From the NCBI RefSeq assembly GCF_029227915.1, contig NC_079880.1:23808501-23872500 (forward strand): 64,000 nt of DNA, given 5' to 3'. The DNA is from Hydractinia symbiolongicarpus. Lineage: Eukaryota > Cnidaria > Hydrozoa > Anthoathecata > Hydractiniidae. Made by a program: the position numbers and the translations under genes. Positions 1 through 9,892 of this stretch are shown here, piece after piece. Within the stretch, counting starts at the first letter, position 1; each line of letters opens with the position of its first letter. The notes beneath the pieces are model-generated. The model saw only the letters and a program-made list of their open reading frames with translations, had not been told where the DNA came from and ran no database searches.

Positions 1-221
1 AGTAACATCCATTATTATGTGTTATTAATAGGTAATAACTGGAAATGTGTTTTTAGACTTAAATGTTTTCTTGGTGGAAAATCCTTTGATTGATCTTGAG
101 TTCCAGAATGGTATAGCTATAGAAGTAACCCGAAATGGCTATTTTTTTATGGTAACAGATTTATAAAAATATTGAACTTGGATTATGTTTGTGTCAGTAG
201 TGAGCTCAAACACAGTAAAAA

Positions 222-302
222 ATGTCTCTGAACCATACTATAGTACTAATAATGTTGTTTCTGGTACTACAGTCCAGTCTAACTAAGAAGGTTGCTTACT
301 AG
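222..302 (+). pseudogene. Truncated copy of a small signal-peptide-like ORF
   Basis: This is the unit 1 counterpart of the small ORF at 3864 in unit 2. It starts with the same MSLNHTIVLIMLFLVL stretch, but a TGG codon has become TAG at 300-302, so the frame closes after 26 residues. The decay in one copy argues that the peptide, if it was ever made, is dispensable, or that the ORF is simply upstream untranslated sequence. The rest of 303-735 shows no gene. It ends in a pyrimidine-rich stretch and an AG at 729-730, just before the sulfotransferase start. Confidence 0.35.
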
Positions 303-735
303 GGAAAAAGTGTGCATGATATGCATGTGTCGCCTAAGGTAAATGTAATAAACCTATCACAAAACAAAACGTTTTTTTTTTATGTCTGTCGGAATTTTAC
401 ACCCGGCCGATGGTATAGGATAGCCTTGTTGCGCCTTTCCTTTCCCGCCTTTTAATGGGCGTTAATTGACAATTTTTGCATTAGGCCATTTCTACAAGGC
501 AGAACATGGTAATGTATTCGTATACACCCGCTTCGTCCATATCTCCTTTTTTATTCTCTCGTTCATTTTTTTGTCAACAAATGTTGAATGATGTTCTCTC
601 TACACTCCCTGAAAGTATTGAGTCTTTTTCATATGTTATTCTAGGTTACGTTTTTGTGGTTCATGATCTTCTTATAAAAGAAGAGGTGTTGTTTCGTATT
701 TTTTTTCTATAATATTTCAACACTTTTTAGCCAGT

Positions 736-1974
736 ATGAAAAGAAAAAAAGTTATTCTGTTCTGCATTTTATCATTTACTACACTGGCTGTTATCATAAT
801 CTATCATTCGTGCAACATGTCTACCTGTTCTGCAATGTATGAAACACTTTGGCGCCCAAAAGCGATGTTCGAAAATATAAACACCGCGAAAATCAAAAAG
901 TATTTTAACCCGTTATGGGCAAGAACAGATCAAGAAAATAAAAAGATAAAAAACTCACAAGATATAAACGAACGCCATAAATTACATAGAGTAACGAAAC
1001 TAAATACCGGAATGAATGTAAAGATCAATTTGAATCAATTAAGAAAGACAATCGAGGCTAGAAATTTAAACTTGACTGGCAAAGACAAAAAATTGGACAG
1101 ACAAGGGAATGAAATATCTGCAGAAATTCAATCCAATATGACGCATACAAAGCATAACCTTATACGTCATAAAGGTATAATGACGTTCGACAAAATATCA
1201 TGTAACCCGATTTTCCCGAAAGTTTTATTATATAATCGGATTTTTAAAACAGGAAGTACTAGTCTGGGTCAAGTGATGGTAAACGCTTCTGAATATTTGA
1301 GTTATCACGTGCAAAAGTCGACGACTGAAGATTGGTACAATACGGGGGATTCATACCCATATCCAGACGTTATAGAAAATCACGTGATCAAGAATGTGTC
1401 AGTTGCATTTGTTTCGCATTTTTATTTTCGTAACGACTTAAAAATTGAGAGACCATACACGTATATAAATATGTTACGAGATCCAGTCCGCAGAATTATA
1501 TCACATTACAAATACATGAGATTAAAAAATATAAGACCACCTGATCGCATCAAAGAGTTGAAAAAATCTGGTCTGTGGAATGAATCCTTGTTAACTTGTG
1601 TTCGAAAACAACATAGAGGTTGCGAGGATAATGTCATGACCAGATTCTTTTGTGGTCCGCATAATTTTTGCAAGAGCGGTTCAAAAAAGGCATTGGAGAA
1701 AGCAAAATTCAACATGCAACGATATTACTCTGCGGTTGGGATATTAGAAAAAATTGAATTATTTTTAAAAGTTTTACAGACAAAATTACCAACATTTTTC
1801 AACCATACTCAACTAGTTTTACCTCGAGAAAAGAAGAATACAAATGAAGACTACTACAAAGATATAGACAAGAAAACTTTGAAAAAGATTCGAGCTCGAA
1901 ATAAAGCGGATAAAAAGCTGTATAAATTTGCGAGTGAGCGTTTCAAAAGAGAGATATCTGCTTGCAGGTTATGA
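736..1974 (+). CDS. HS2ST/UST-like uronyl 2-O-sulfotransferase, copy 1
   Basis: Intronless 412-residue type II Golgi membrane protein. After a short basic tail (KRKK), residues 6-24 form one hydrophobic anchor. A low-complexity stem of about 130 residues with N-glycosylation sequons follows, then the sulfotransferase domain from about residue 160. Visible signatures are the 5'-phosphosulfate loop KTGSTS at 171-176, a candidate catalytic His in VSHFYF (228), the 3'-phosphate motif RDPVRR at 248-253, and the cysteines CVRKQHRGC (288, 296) and FFCGPHNFC (306, 312) shared with heparan sulfate 2-O-sulfotransferases. The family transfers sulfate from PAPS to the 2-O position of uronic acids in heparan or dermatan chains; which glycan is used here cannot be told. 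A splice-acceptor-like TAG ends 5 nt before the ATG, so a 5'UTR intron or trans-splicing is plausible. It differs from copy 2 at 13 residues. Confidence 0.9.
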   Translation: MKRKKVILFCILSFTTLAVIIIYHSCNMSTCSAMYETLWRPKAMFENINTAKIKKYFNPLWARTDQENKKIKNSQDINERHKLHRVTKLNTGMNVKINLNQLRKTIEARNLNLTGKDKKLDRQGNEISAEIQSNMTHTKHNLIRHKGIMTFDKISCNPIFPKVLLYNRIFKTGSTSLGQVMVNASEYLSYHVQKSTTEDWYNTGDSYPYPDVIENHVIKNVSVAFVSHFYFRNDLKIERPYTYINMLRDPVRRIISHYKYMRLKNIRPPDRIKELKKSGLWNESLLTCVRKQHRGCEDNVMTRFFCGPHNFCKSGSKKALEKAKFNMQRYYSAVGILEKIELFLKVLQTKLPTFFNHTQLVLPREKKNTNEDYYKDIDKKTLKKIRARNKADKKLYKFASERFKREISACRL

Positions 1975-2088
1975 CGGTTATCTCTCACAAATATAATTTA
2001 AACATTAATATTTTTACTCTTCTGCAAAGAAAGTATTATCTAACCCAATGAAAAAAAAGAACAGGACTGACAGCTGCATGCCCAGGGC

Positions 2089-2315
2089 ATCTTGTATCTT
2101 TCTGACTTCCCTTTCAGCCTAGCCAAAAATCTAAAAATTTGCAAATTTCGTTTCGCTTGTTTTTCGTCTGGGATTTTTGCCTGGACGTTTTTGATCAAAC
2201 AGTGTAAACTCACTTCTCTGCACGTAAAGCTATATTCTAAACGTTGTATCGTCCGCTTTTAAAACAAGCGTAAGAAGTTAAATAAAAATAGCTAAAAAAT
2301 TATGTTATTTTGAAA
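2089..2315. other. Insertion specific to duplication unit 1
   Basis: About 225 bases after 'cagggcatcttgt' have no counterpart in unit 2, where the flanking sequences meet directly near 5727. It has no ORF and no clear terminal repeats. It could be an insertion in unit 1 or a deletion in unit 2. The flanking stretches 1975-2088 and 2316-2538 match unit 2 and hold no gene. Confidence 0.6.
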
Positions 2316-2538
2316 ATTTAAATTTTCAAATATTGTCTATTTTTGAAATCACAAGCAATCCCATTTTTGCTCTTGTGAATCTTTCTAAGATTCGTGATTT
2401 GAAACTGCTTGTGGGTACGTCATGGAGTGATCTCCGGGAACATGGTCACGTAAATTATGCTAAGCTGTCTGCAAATAATCGGTTCCTTTTATCAATATTG
2501 TCAATTCCCTATAACGTAATGGCGTGAAGACTAAATCT

Positions 2539-2709
2539 TCAGTTCTTATCATCATAATCCAATTTTGTCGAGGTCAAAGAAACAGATTTCATTTGCTCGA
2601 TTATCCTTTGTGCTCGACAACAATCTCTTTCCAGTGAGCGAATTTTTTTGGCTCGTTTATCCCGCTTGGCGTCAGCTTCTTTTTTCTTTTTTTCGAGAAT
2701 AAGTGAGAC
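2539..2709 (-). CDS. Lysine-rich coiled-coil terminal exon, copy 1
   Basis: On the minus strand a good acceptor (tttgtttgtttag) at 2710 opens a 57-codon frame ending in TGA at 2539. It encodes 56 residues: a charged, probably helical stretch (LEKKKKEADAKRDKRAKK), then a CC pair and a serine/threonine-rich end finishing DYDDKN. The same exon, same length and frame, recurs at 5958-6128 with only a D to N change near the end, although surrounding noncoding sequence has small indels. I read it as the last exon of a gene convergent with the sulfotransferase. Upstream exons were not found, so it may be an orphan exon carried along by the duplication. Family not recognised. Confidence 0.5.
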   Translation of the reverse strand, partial: VSLILEKKKKEADAKRDKRAKKIRSLERDCCRAQRIIEQMKSVSLTSTKLDYDDKN

Positions 2710-3338
2710 CTAAACAAACAAATCAAAAACTTTAGCATGATGTTCTTGTTATGAGTTTAGTGAAGAAAATCTTGTGAAACATTATCGAATCAAACTCAGT
2801 GAGGCAGTAGAAATTTTAATTCGGTCTAATTTTTATTCACCTACTCTAAAGGATCGCATAATCCCCTTCCCTCTAGTTGTTAGTTTTACATTTTCTTCAC
2901 ACCTCACACTATTTGTGCGTTTTTTTTAAACCTTTATAGATATTTAAAACATCCAGTCTATTTGATTCTATCTGTATTCAAATCGAAGCAGTGTGTCACA
3001 TTTCATTTTCCGCCCTCTTTCCGTCCGTCCCTCCAGTTGTTCCAACTTCTCTTTAAATTGTTAATATTTAATAATCCGCCCTCCTAAATCCTTCGTTCTT
3101 TCAACGATCTAGAGTACTTTAAAGAATTCAATTTTGTGTCCTAATGTCTGTAGCTTCCTCAACTATCCTTAATATATAGTCTGTTTAGCTAAAAAGAAAA
3201 CAGAGATAAACATATTTTTATTCTTTCTCTTGTCAGTGTATCTTGTTCATATCCTATGCTTCTTTTTACATCTTCTTAATGTTCCTTCATGGAAATTGAG
3301 TATTCTTGTTTTACACTGTATGGGTGAATTTGTCAATA

Positions 3339-3426
3339 TATGCGATATACATATATAATATATGCGATATACATATATAATATATGCGACATACATATAT
3401 AATATATGATATAATATATGCTATAC
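3339..3426. repeat. TA-rich tandem repeat (period about 21)
   Basis: Repeats of tatgcgatatacatatataa in the unshared spacer (3165-3625) between the duplicated units. Nothing else is visible in that spacer. Confidence 0.85.
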
Positions 3427-3863
3427 AGGGAAAATGTTTAAAAAACTAAGTAAAACTGATCTCGGTTTAGTTATACCGTAAGTATCGTGTATATAAACTA
3501 TACAGGCTAGTTGTCCTGTTGCAGGCTAACATGGTTTGTTTACTAAAGTTAAGTTAATAAATCAATTTTTGTGTGTCATTTTAAGACGCGCCGTTTCCAG
3601 TTGTAGGGCTAGTCAAGACTTAAGAAGTAACATCCATTATTATGTGTTATTAATAGGTAATAACTGGAAATGTGATTTTAGACTTAATGTTTTCTTGGTA
3701 GAAAATCCTTCGATTGATCTTGCGTTCCAGAATGGTATAGCTATAGAAGTAACCCGAAATGGCTATTTTTAATGGTATTTATAAAAATATTTATATTTAT
3801 CAGATTTATAAAAATATTGAATTTGGATTATGTTTGTCAGTAGTGAGCTCAACACAGTAAAAA

Positions 3864-3980
3864 ATGTCTCTGAACCATACTATAGTACTGATAATGTTGT
3901 TTCTGGTACTACAGTCCAGTCTAACTAAGAAGGTTGCTTACTGGGGAAAAAGTGTGCATGATATGCATGTGTCGCCTAAG
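3864..3980 (+). CDS. Candidate exon with signal peptide (tentative)
   Basis: The frame opens with MSLNHTIVLIMLFLVLQ, a convincing signal-peptide-like core, and reaches a donor-like AAG|GTAAAT at 3980/3981, giving 39 residues. Splicing to the acceptor at 4363 would append only a stop within two codons, giving a roughly 41-residue secreted peptide upstream of the sulfotransferase CDS (an upstream ORF). The copy in unit 1 carries a nonsense change. The frame could equally be accidental. Confidence 0.25.
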
Positions 3981-4368
3981 GTAAATGTAATAAACCTATC
4001 ACAAAACAAAACGTTTTTTTTATGTCTGTCGGAATTTTACACCCGGCCGATGGTATAGGATAGCCTTGTTGCGCCTTCCCTTTCCCGCTTATTAATGGGC
4101 GTTAGTTGACAATTTTGGATTAGGCCATTTTTACACATGGTAATGTACTCGTATACACCCGCTTCGTCCATATCTCCTTTTTTATTCTCTCGTTCATTTT
4201 TTTTTGTCAAAAAATGTTGAATGATGCTCTCTCTACACTTCCTGTAAGTATTGAGTCTTTTTCATATGTTATTCTAGGTTACGTTTTTGTGGTTCATGAT
4301 CTTCTTATAAAAGAAGAGGTGTTGTTTCGTATTTTTTTTCTATAATATTTCAACACTTTTTAGCCAGT

Positions 4369-5607
4369 ATGAAAAGAAAAAAAGTTATTCTATTCTGCAT
4401 TTTATCATTTACTACACTGGCTGTTATCATAATCTATCATTCGTGCAACATGTCTACCTGTTCTGCAATGTATGAAACACTTTGGCGCCCAAAAGCGATG
4501 TTCGAAAATATAAATACCGCGAAAATCAAAAAGTATTTTAACCCGTTATGGGCAAGAACAGATCAAGAAAATAAAAAGATAAAAAACTCACAAGATATAA
4601 ACGAACGCCATAATTTACATGGAGTAACGAAACTAAATACCGGAATGAGTGTAAAGATCAATTTGGATCAATTAAGAAAGACAATCGAGGCTAGAAATTT
4701 AAACTTGACCGGCAGAGACAAAAATATGAACAGACAAGGGAATGAAATATCTGCAGAAATTCAATCCAATATGACGCATACAAAGCATAACCTTATACGT
4801 CATATAGGTATAATGACGTTCGACAAAATATCATGTAAGCCGATTTTCCCGAAAGTTTTATTATATAATCGGATTTTTAAAACAGGAAGTACTAGTCTGG
4901 GTCAAGTAATGGTAAACGCTTCCGAATATTTGAATTATCACGTGCAGAAGTCGACGACTGAAGATTGGTACAATACGGGGGATTCATACCCATATCCAGA
5001 CGTTATAGAAAATCACGTGATCAAGAATGTGTCAGTTGCATTTGTTTCGCATTTTTATTTTCGTAACGACTTAAAAATTGAGAGACCATACACGTATATA
5101 AATATGTTACGAGATCCAGTCCGCAGAATTATATCACATTACAAATACATGAGATTAGAAAATATAAGACCACCTGATCGCATCAAAGAGTTGAAAAAAT
5201 CTGGTCTGTGGAATGAATCCTTGTTAACTTGTGTTCGAAAACAACATAGAGGTTGCGAGGATAATGTCATGACCAGATTCTTTTGTGGTCCGCATAATTT
5301 TTGCAAGAGCGGTTCAAAAAAGGCATTGGAGAAAGCAAAATTCAACATGCAACGATATTACTCTGCGGTTGGGATATTAGAAAAAATTGAATTATTTTTA
5401 AAAGTTTTACAGACAAAATTACCAACATTTTTCAACCATACTCAACTAGTTTTACCTCGAGAAAAGAAGAATAAAAATGAAGACTACTACAAAGATATAG
5501 ACAAGAAAACTTTGAAAAAGATTCGAGCTCGAAATAAAGCGGATAAAAAGCTGTATAAATTTGCGAGTGAGCGTTTCAAAAGAGAGATATCTGCTTGCAG
5601 GTTATGA
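4369..5607 (+). CDS. HS2ST/UST-like uronyl 2-O-sulfotransferase, copy 2
   Basis: Intronless 412-residue paralogue of the gene at 736. The anchor (6-24), KTGSTS (171-176), His228, RDPVRR (248-253) and the four cysteines at 288, 296, 306 and 312 are unchanged, so both copies should be active enzymes. The 13 differences cluster in the stem (for example positions 82, 85, 94 and 100) and spare the PAPS-binding motifs, the pattern expected if the catalytic domain is still constrained. The upstream sequence, including the TAG acceptor-like site 5 nt before the ATG, is also conserved. The substrate glycan is unknown. Confidence 0.9.
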   Translation: MKRKKVILFCILSFTTLAVIIIYHSCNMSTCSAMYETLWRPKAMFENINTAKIKKYFNPLWARTDQENKKIKNSQDINERHNLHGVTKLNTGMSVKINLDQLRKTIEARNLNLTGRDKNMNRQGNEISAEIQSNMTHTKHNLIRHIGIMTFDKISCKPIFPKVLLYNRIFKTGSTSLGQVMVNASEYLNYHVQKSTTEDWYNTGDSYPYPDVIENHVIKNVSVAFVSHFYFRNDLKIERPYTYINMLRDPVRRIISHYKYMRLENIRPPDRIKELKKSGLWNESLLTCVRKQHRGCEDNVMTRFFCGPHNFCKSGSKKALEKAKFNMQRYYSAVGILEKIELFLKVLQTKLPTFFNHTQLVLPREKKNKNEDYYKDIDKKTLKKIRARNKADKKLYKFASERFKREISACRL

Positions 5608-5957
5608 CGGTTATCTCTCACAAATATAATTTAAATATTAATATTTTTACTCTTCTACAAAAAAAATATTATCTAACCCAATGAAAAAAAAGAACAGGAC
5701 TGACAGCTGCATGCCCAGGGCATCTTGTGTGAAAATTGAAATTTTCAAATATTGTCTATTTTTGAAATCACAAGCAATCCCATTTTTGCTCATGTGAATC
5801 CTTCTAAGCTTCGTGATTTGAAACTGCTTGTGGGTACGTCATGGAGTGATTTCCGGGAACATGGTCACGTAACTTATGCTAAGCTGTCTGCAAATAATCG
5901 GTTCCTTTTATCAATATTGTCAATTCGCTATAGCGTAATGGCGTGAAGACTAAATCT

Positions 5958-6128
5958 TCAGTTCTTATCATCATAATTCAATTTTGTCGAGGTTAAGGAA
6001 ACAGATTTCATTTGCTCGATTATCCTTTGTGCTCGACAACAATCTCTTTCCAATGAGCGAATTTTTTTGGCTCGTTTATCCCGCTTGGCGTCAGCTTCTT
6101 TTTTCTTTTTTTCGAGAATAAGTGAGAC
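5958..6128 (-). CDS. Lysine-rich coiled-coil terminal exon, copy 2
   Basis: Exact-length duplicate of the exon at 2539-2709: acceptor at 6129, 56 codons, TGA at 5958. It remains open and lies 350 nt downstream of the sulfotransferase stop, tail-to-tail. No upstream exon is visible before the homology ends at 6590 and the next minus-strand gene's 3' end begins near 6668. Stretches 5608-5957 and 6129-6667 show nothing else. Confidence 0.45.
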   Translation of the reverse strand, partial: VSLILEKKKKEADAKRDKRAKKIRSLERDCCRAQRIIEQMKSVSLTSTKLNYDDKN

Positions 6129-6667
6129 CTAAACAAACAAATCAAAAACTTTAGCATGATGCTCTTGTTATGAGTTTAGTGAAGAAAATCTTGTGAAACA
6201 TTATCGAATCAAACTCAGTGAGGCAGTAGAAATTTTAATTCGGTCTAATTTTTATTCACCTACTCTAAAGGATCGCATAATCCCTTTCCCTCTAGTTGTT
6301 AGTTTTACATTTTCTTCACACCTCACACTATTTGTGCGTTTTTTTTAAACCTTTATAGATATTTAAAACATCCAGTCTATTTGATTCTATCTGTATTCAA
6401 ATCGAAGCAGTGTGTCACATTTCATTTTCCGCCCTCTTTCCGTCCGTCCCTCCAGTTGTTCCAACTTCTCTTTAAATTGTTAATATTTAATAATCCGCCC
6501 TCCTAAATCCTTCGTTCTTTCAACGATCTAGAGTACTTTAAAGAATTCAATTTTGTGTCCTAATGTCTGTAGCTTCCTCAACTATCCTCAATCAGGACCG
6601 ACAAGATTTTGGACCGGCAGGGTAGCTCATTAGTCCGTGACTAAAGTGTTACGTAAAAAAGATTTTA

Positions 6668-9600
6668 TTAACTTGTGTAAAATATACGCAACAAAGCAAA
6701 CAGAATGTACACACATAATGCTATCATGCATGCTCGATATATTATAGATAGAACTTTGCTTACTGCGTTTGAATCCAGTTTATGCGCTTCGGGTATCGGA
6801 TCAACAATTGTTAATGCCACCGGAGCCCCTTTAGAAGGAGTATTAGGAACAGAGTGCACTTTATTGTCAATAAGTTGCTGCAACTCTTCCATTGAGAGAT
6901 CACCCAACTTCTGTTGTTGGCGTATTTCCTTCGAACTCCATGTACGGGTAAATAACTGATTTCTTGATTTTAAAATGTTCCTTCTCACTTGTGTGGGTGA
7001 GATGCTGCCATTTCTTGCGCTATTGGGGCTCTCCATGCTTGGTGATTTTAATTCTCTCATGTTTCGTTGACTATTTTTGATTCGAAGAGATAATGATAGT
7101 CTATCTATAAAAAAACGTTTAAAATATAAGAATGGCAATTATATATATCTGCTTTTCATGAAGTAGTTCATATTGTGTACAATATAAGTCCAAATCGTGA
7201 GCATACAATGTTAAAGCTTGCTCACGGTTCACGGGTGTTTCAACTTCACCACATTGAACAAGGGGAAGAGCAACTGATAAAGAGTGAATGTCCTAAATGA
7301 AGGAACCTTATTTCATGATTAAGAGGAAAATAACACAAGATTTTCCATGAAGCAGTTAAATACACATAGTATATAAAATTGAATATTATGCATACTCCCC
7401 CAGGTATTACGTATAAGGGTTAGGGTCAGTGTTTTTAGTGTTATTATGCATGATAACCGTCAATAATAAGTCCTGAATTTATCACAATATTCATCGTTTC
7501 TATTCCTATCTAAATTATCTAGTGCAAATAGATTAATCCTAGTTTTAAGGAGCTTGCCATAGATTTTGAAGGGCCATGCAAAATTACGTAGCTAATGCCA
7601 AAATTCGCCATCTTTCACCAGCCACCCGACCTGTGCAACACACCATAACAAATTTATTGCCATTTGATGAATTGTTTTGTAACATTTGACATTTTTATAA
7701 CTGTGCACTGACAGGACACATGTCAACACACAGGCTGTTAGAAACACAACAACAAATCTCTTTAATAGTTTTCATGGTAACGTGACTTATTGTGCAGAAA
7801 CAAAAAAAAAACATTTATAAAAAAAAATAAAAATAGAAAAACAAAACAAAAAAACTACCTCTTAATCGTCTTGTTTTCTCCTATAAATAAAGTGGACAAA
7901 ATCTTAGAAAAGAAAAAAAAATAACTCACTATCTTCGAAATCTATCTCATTATATCCACCTTTTATTTTAATTGGACACTCTGGTTACGTTAGAAGATAT
8001 ATATTTGAAGTCGATATCAACACAAGAACATGCTAATATAATTTACTATCACCAGGGAAATTAAAAATATTGCACGTAACATTTAGAAAGCGTTATGGCG
8101 GGAAAAAAAACAACAACAATAGAAATGCTTCGCACGATGAAAAGTTTTATTGTTTTTCATCTTGTGAGAAACTGTACAGTGAGTTACAAAAATTCTTCCT
8201 ATATTTTCACAATTTTATGTGCGACTCTTTTTTTTTTGGATGAGATTCCCAAGTAGTTCAACATTGCTATAATTGTCAATTAAAGAAACTTCAAACTCCC
8301 CGCAGAACTTTTATAATGTTGCCCAAATGACGAATTCGAAAAGACAAGAGGAGATAATTCTTCTTTCCCTTAGACTTTTGAGACATTTTTCATATTGAGT
8401 AGTTCATCACCACCAAAAAGCTGAGCATCATCAACGGTGGAAAACAATTACCCTGACATGCAGAAGTACATATCCACCTACGATGCGTAAAAATCAAGAC
8501 CGGAATAACAACATACGTAAATGGCTGCACGTTAGACACCAGACCTCATTACACACTGTGATGCTTATCTTATTTTTCCAATTAAAGAAAAGTTTTATAT
8601 TTGTGCGACCGCAAAAGCAAAAAAAATTAAAATTTTTAATTAGCAAACAAACTACCTTTATTTTCTAATGTCACACTAAAACTCTTGAAATGTCGAGTCT
8701 AAAAACTCTTAACACAGGTTGCATTTTTTCTCAAGTTGTGACTCCCCAACCTTGTTCAGAGCAATTTGATTTTTAGGCGTGACTAAGGAGCGGTCAGACA
8801 TGTTTAAAACTTTATCCATATTATTAAATCTTCATTGACGTCTCTCATACGTCGTAGTTTCTCACAAGATTATATCGTTAGCTAAAGATTTATTGTTAAG
8901 TAGGATCAAACTGCGTAACTGAGCATAAAAAGATTACAAAAGAAGATATTGGTTGTGTGTCTAATTACTGACGAGTTTTTAACGGTTTAAATCCGATTTA
9001 GTTGGTTTAAACCTGGTTTGTTTGGTAAACAAAATGCCAACTAAAACTAACTTCAACTCCATTACTTTTTTCCTTTTAGATCAGATAATTTTTAACAACA
9101 AGATTGACAAAAAAATGTTTTTACGTGACCGATATTACAAATTGTTAGTGGGAGTTTCAACCGTGAACTGCTACGAAGTACCTCTTTGTCTCCAGGGTAT
9201 ATTTACTCGCTAATTATTGTTACACGTTTAATCCAAAGTTACGATCCGATGCACAGGGAATTAGATTGAAGAAGCCAGATTCTTTCCTATTACACTTTAC
9301 GTTTTTTTATTGGAAAAGAAACTGAGAAAAGTTGGTATTATAACGAATTCGTCTAGTTTGAGATACCGCACAAAATAACATCTTTGTTGTCGCGTTGTAC
9401 ATTTACTATTGTTAGACCACGTGTCAATCATAAAAATAGGTGCCCTGGTGACTAGGTTGAGCTGTCAACACATCGTGTTGTTTATTGGTCTTTCAGTTTT
9501 GAGTTAATAAAAAGAGACGCAGGAAGGAGATGCGAGAATTGAAAAGAAAGTTGGCGCGGAAAAATTTCGACACGTTTATTTCCATGCTCCATGCAGTTGG

Positions 9601-9892
9601 AAATTCTTAAAACGGAATGCTGATTACAAAGATTATTTACCTGTTTTTCTTTCACTTCTTCTTCCTGTAAAAAATAAATGTATTTTATTAGTAAATCATG
9701 GGGAATCGAGGTAAACTGTTAACATTTATCGCTACCCTTGAAATAGCACGCTCATACCTTTGCTAAAAATTTAGAATACTTCTCCAAGATTCCTGTGCTC
9801 TCCGTGCGAACCATGATTGACTCCTTTTCAGCAGAAAACTTTTCTGGAACAGCCAAGTCGAAATAACAAGCATATTCAGTCTTGTTGGACAT
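6668..9892 (-). CDS. Four-exon gene for a 205-residue C-terminally tail-anchored protein
   Basis: Exons, in coding order: 9892-9758, 9664-9641 (24 nt), 7880-7859 (22 nt), 7104-6668. All junctions are GT-AG and the phases join (0, 0, 1). The start ATG follows an in-frame TAA. The protein opens MSNKTEYACYFDLAVPEKF, then a charged helical section across the two micro-exons (EEEVKEKQ, EKTRRLR), a serine-rich middle, SMEELQQLIDNK, and one hydrophobic segment at about 180-200 followed by only a few residues, typical of a tail-anchored protein of ER, mitochondrial or vesicle membrane. I do not recognise the family. The AATAAA polyadenylation signal overlaps the stop codon (TTAATAAAATC), so the 3'UTR may be very short. 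It is divergent from UCP4. Confidence 0.72.
7881..9640. other. Intron of the tail-anchored protein gene
   Basis: AT-rich intron between the two micro-exons; the other large intron, 7105-7858, is similar. No repeat family or RNA gene was recognised; the open frames are short and lack codon character. Confidence 0.5.

Larger units (their letters stand above)
1..3164. repeat. Tandem duplication, unit 1 (left end lies outside the window)
   Basis: Position 1 onward matches position 3626 onward almost base for base, and similarity runs to about 3164/6590. The offset is 3625 at the left and 3633 in the coding part, so only small indels separate the units apart from one insertion here at about 2089-2315, absent from unit 2. 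The unit contains the sulfotransferase CDS and the minus-strand terminal exon. The spacer 3165-3625 is not shared and includes a TA-rich tandem repeat. High identity in noncoding flanks indicates a recent event. Confidence 0.93.
3626..6590. repeat. Tandem duplication, unit 2
   Basis: Second copy of the sulfotransferase unit, matching 1-3164. Homology stops at 'caactatcct', after which the sequence belongs to the neighbouring gene's 3' flank. The copy includes the whole upstream region, CDS, intergenic region and the minus-strand exon, so it is a segmental DNA duplication and not a retrocopy. Confidence 0.93.
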
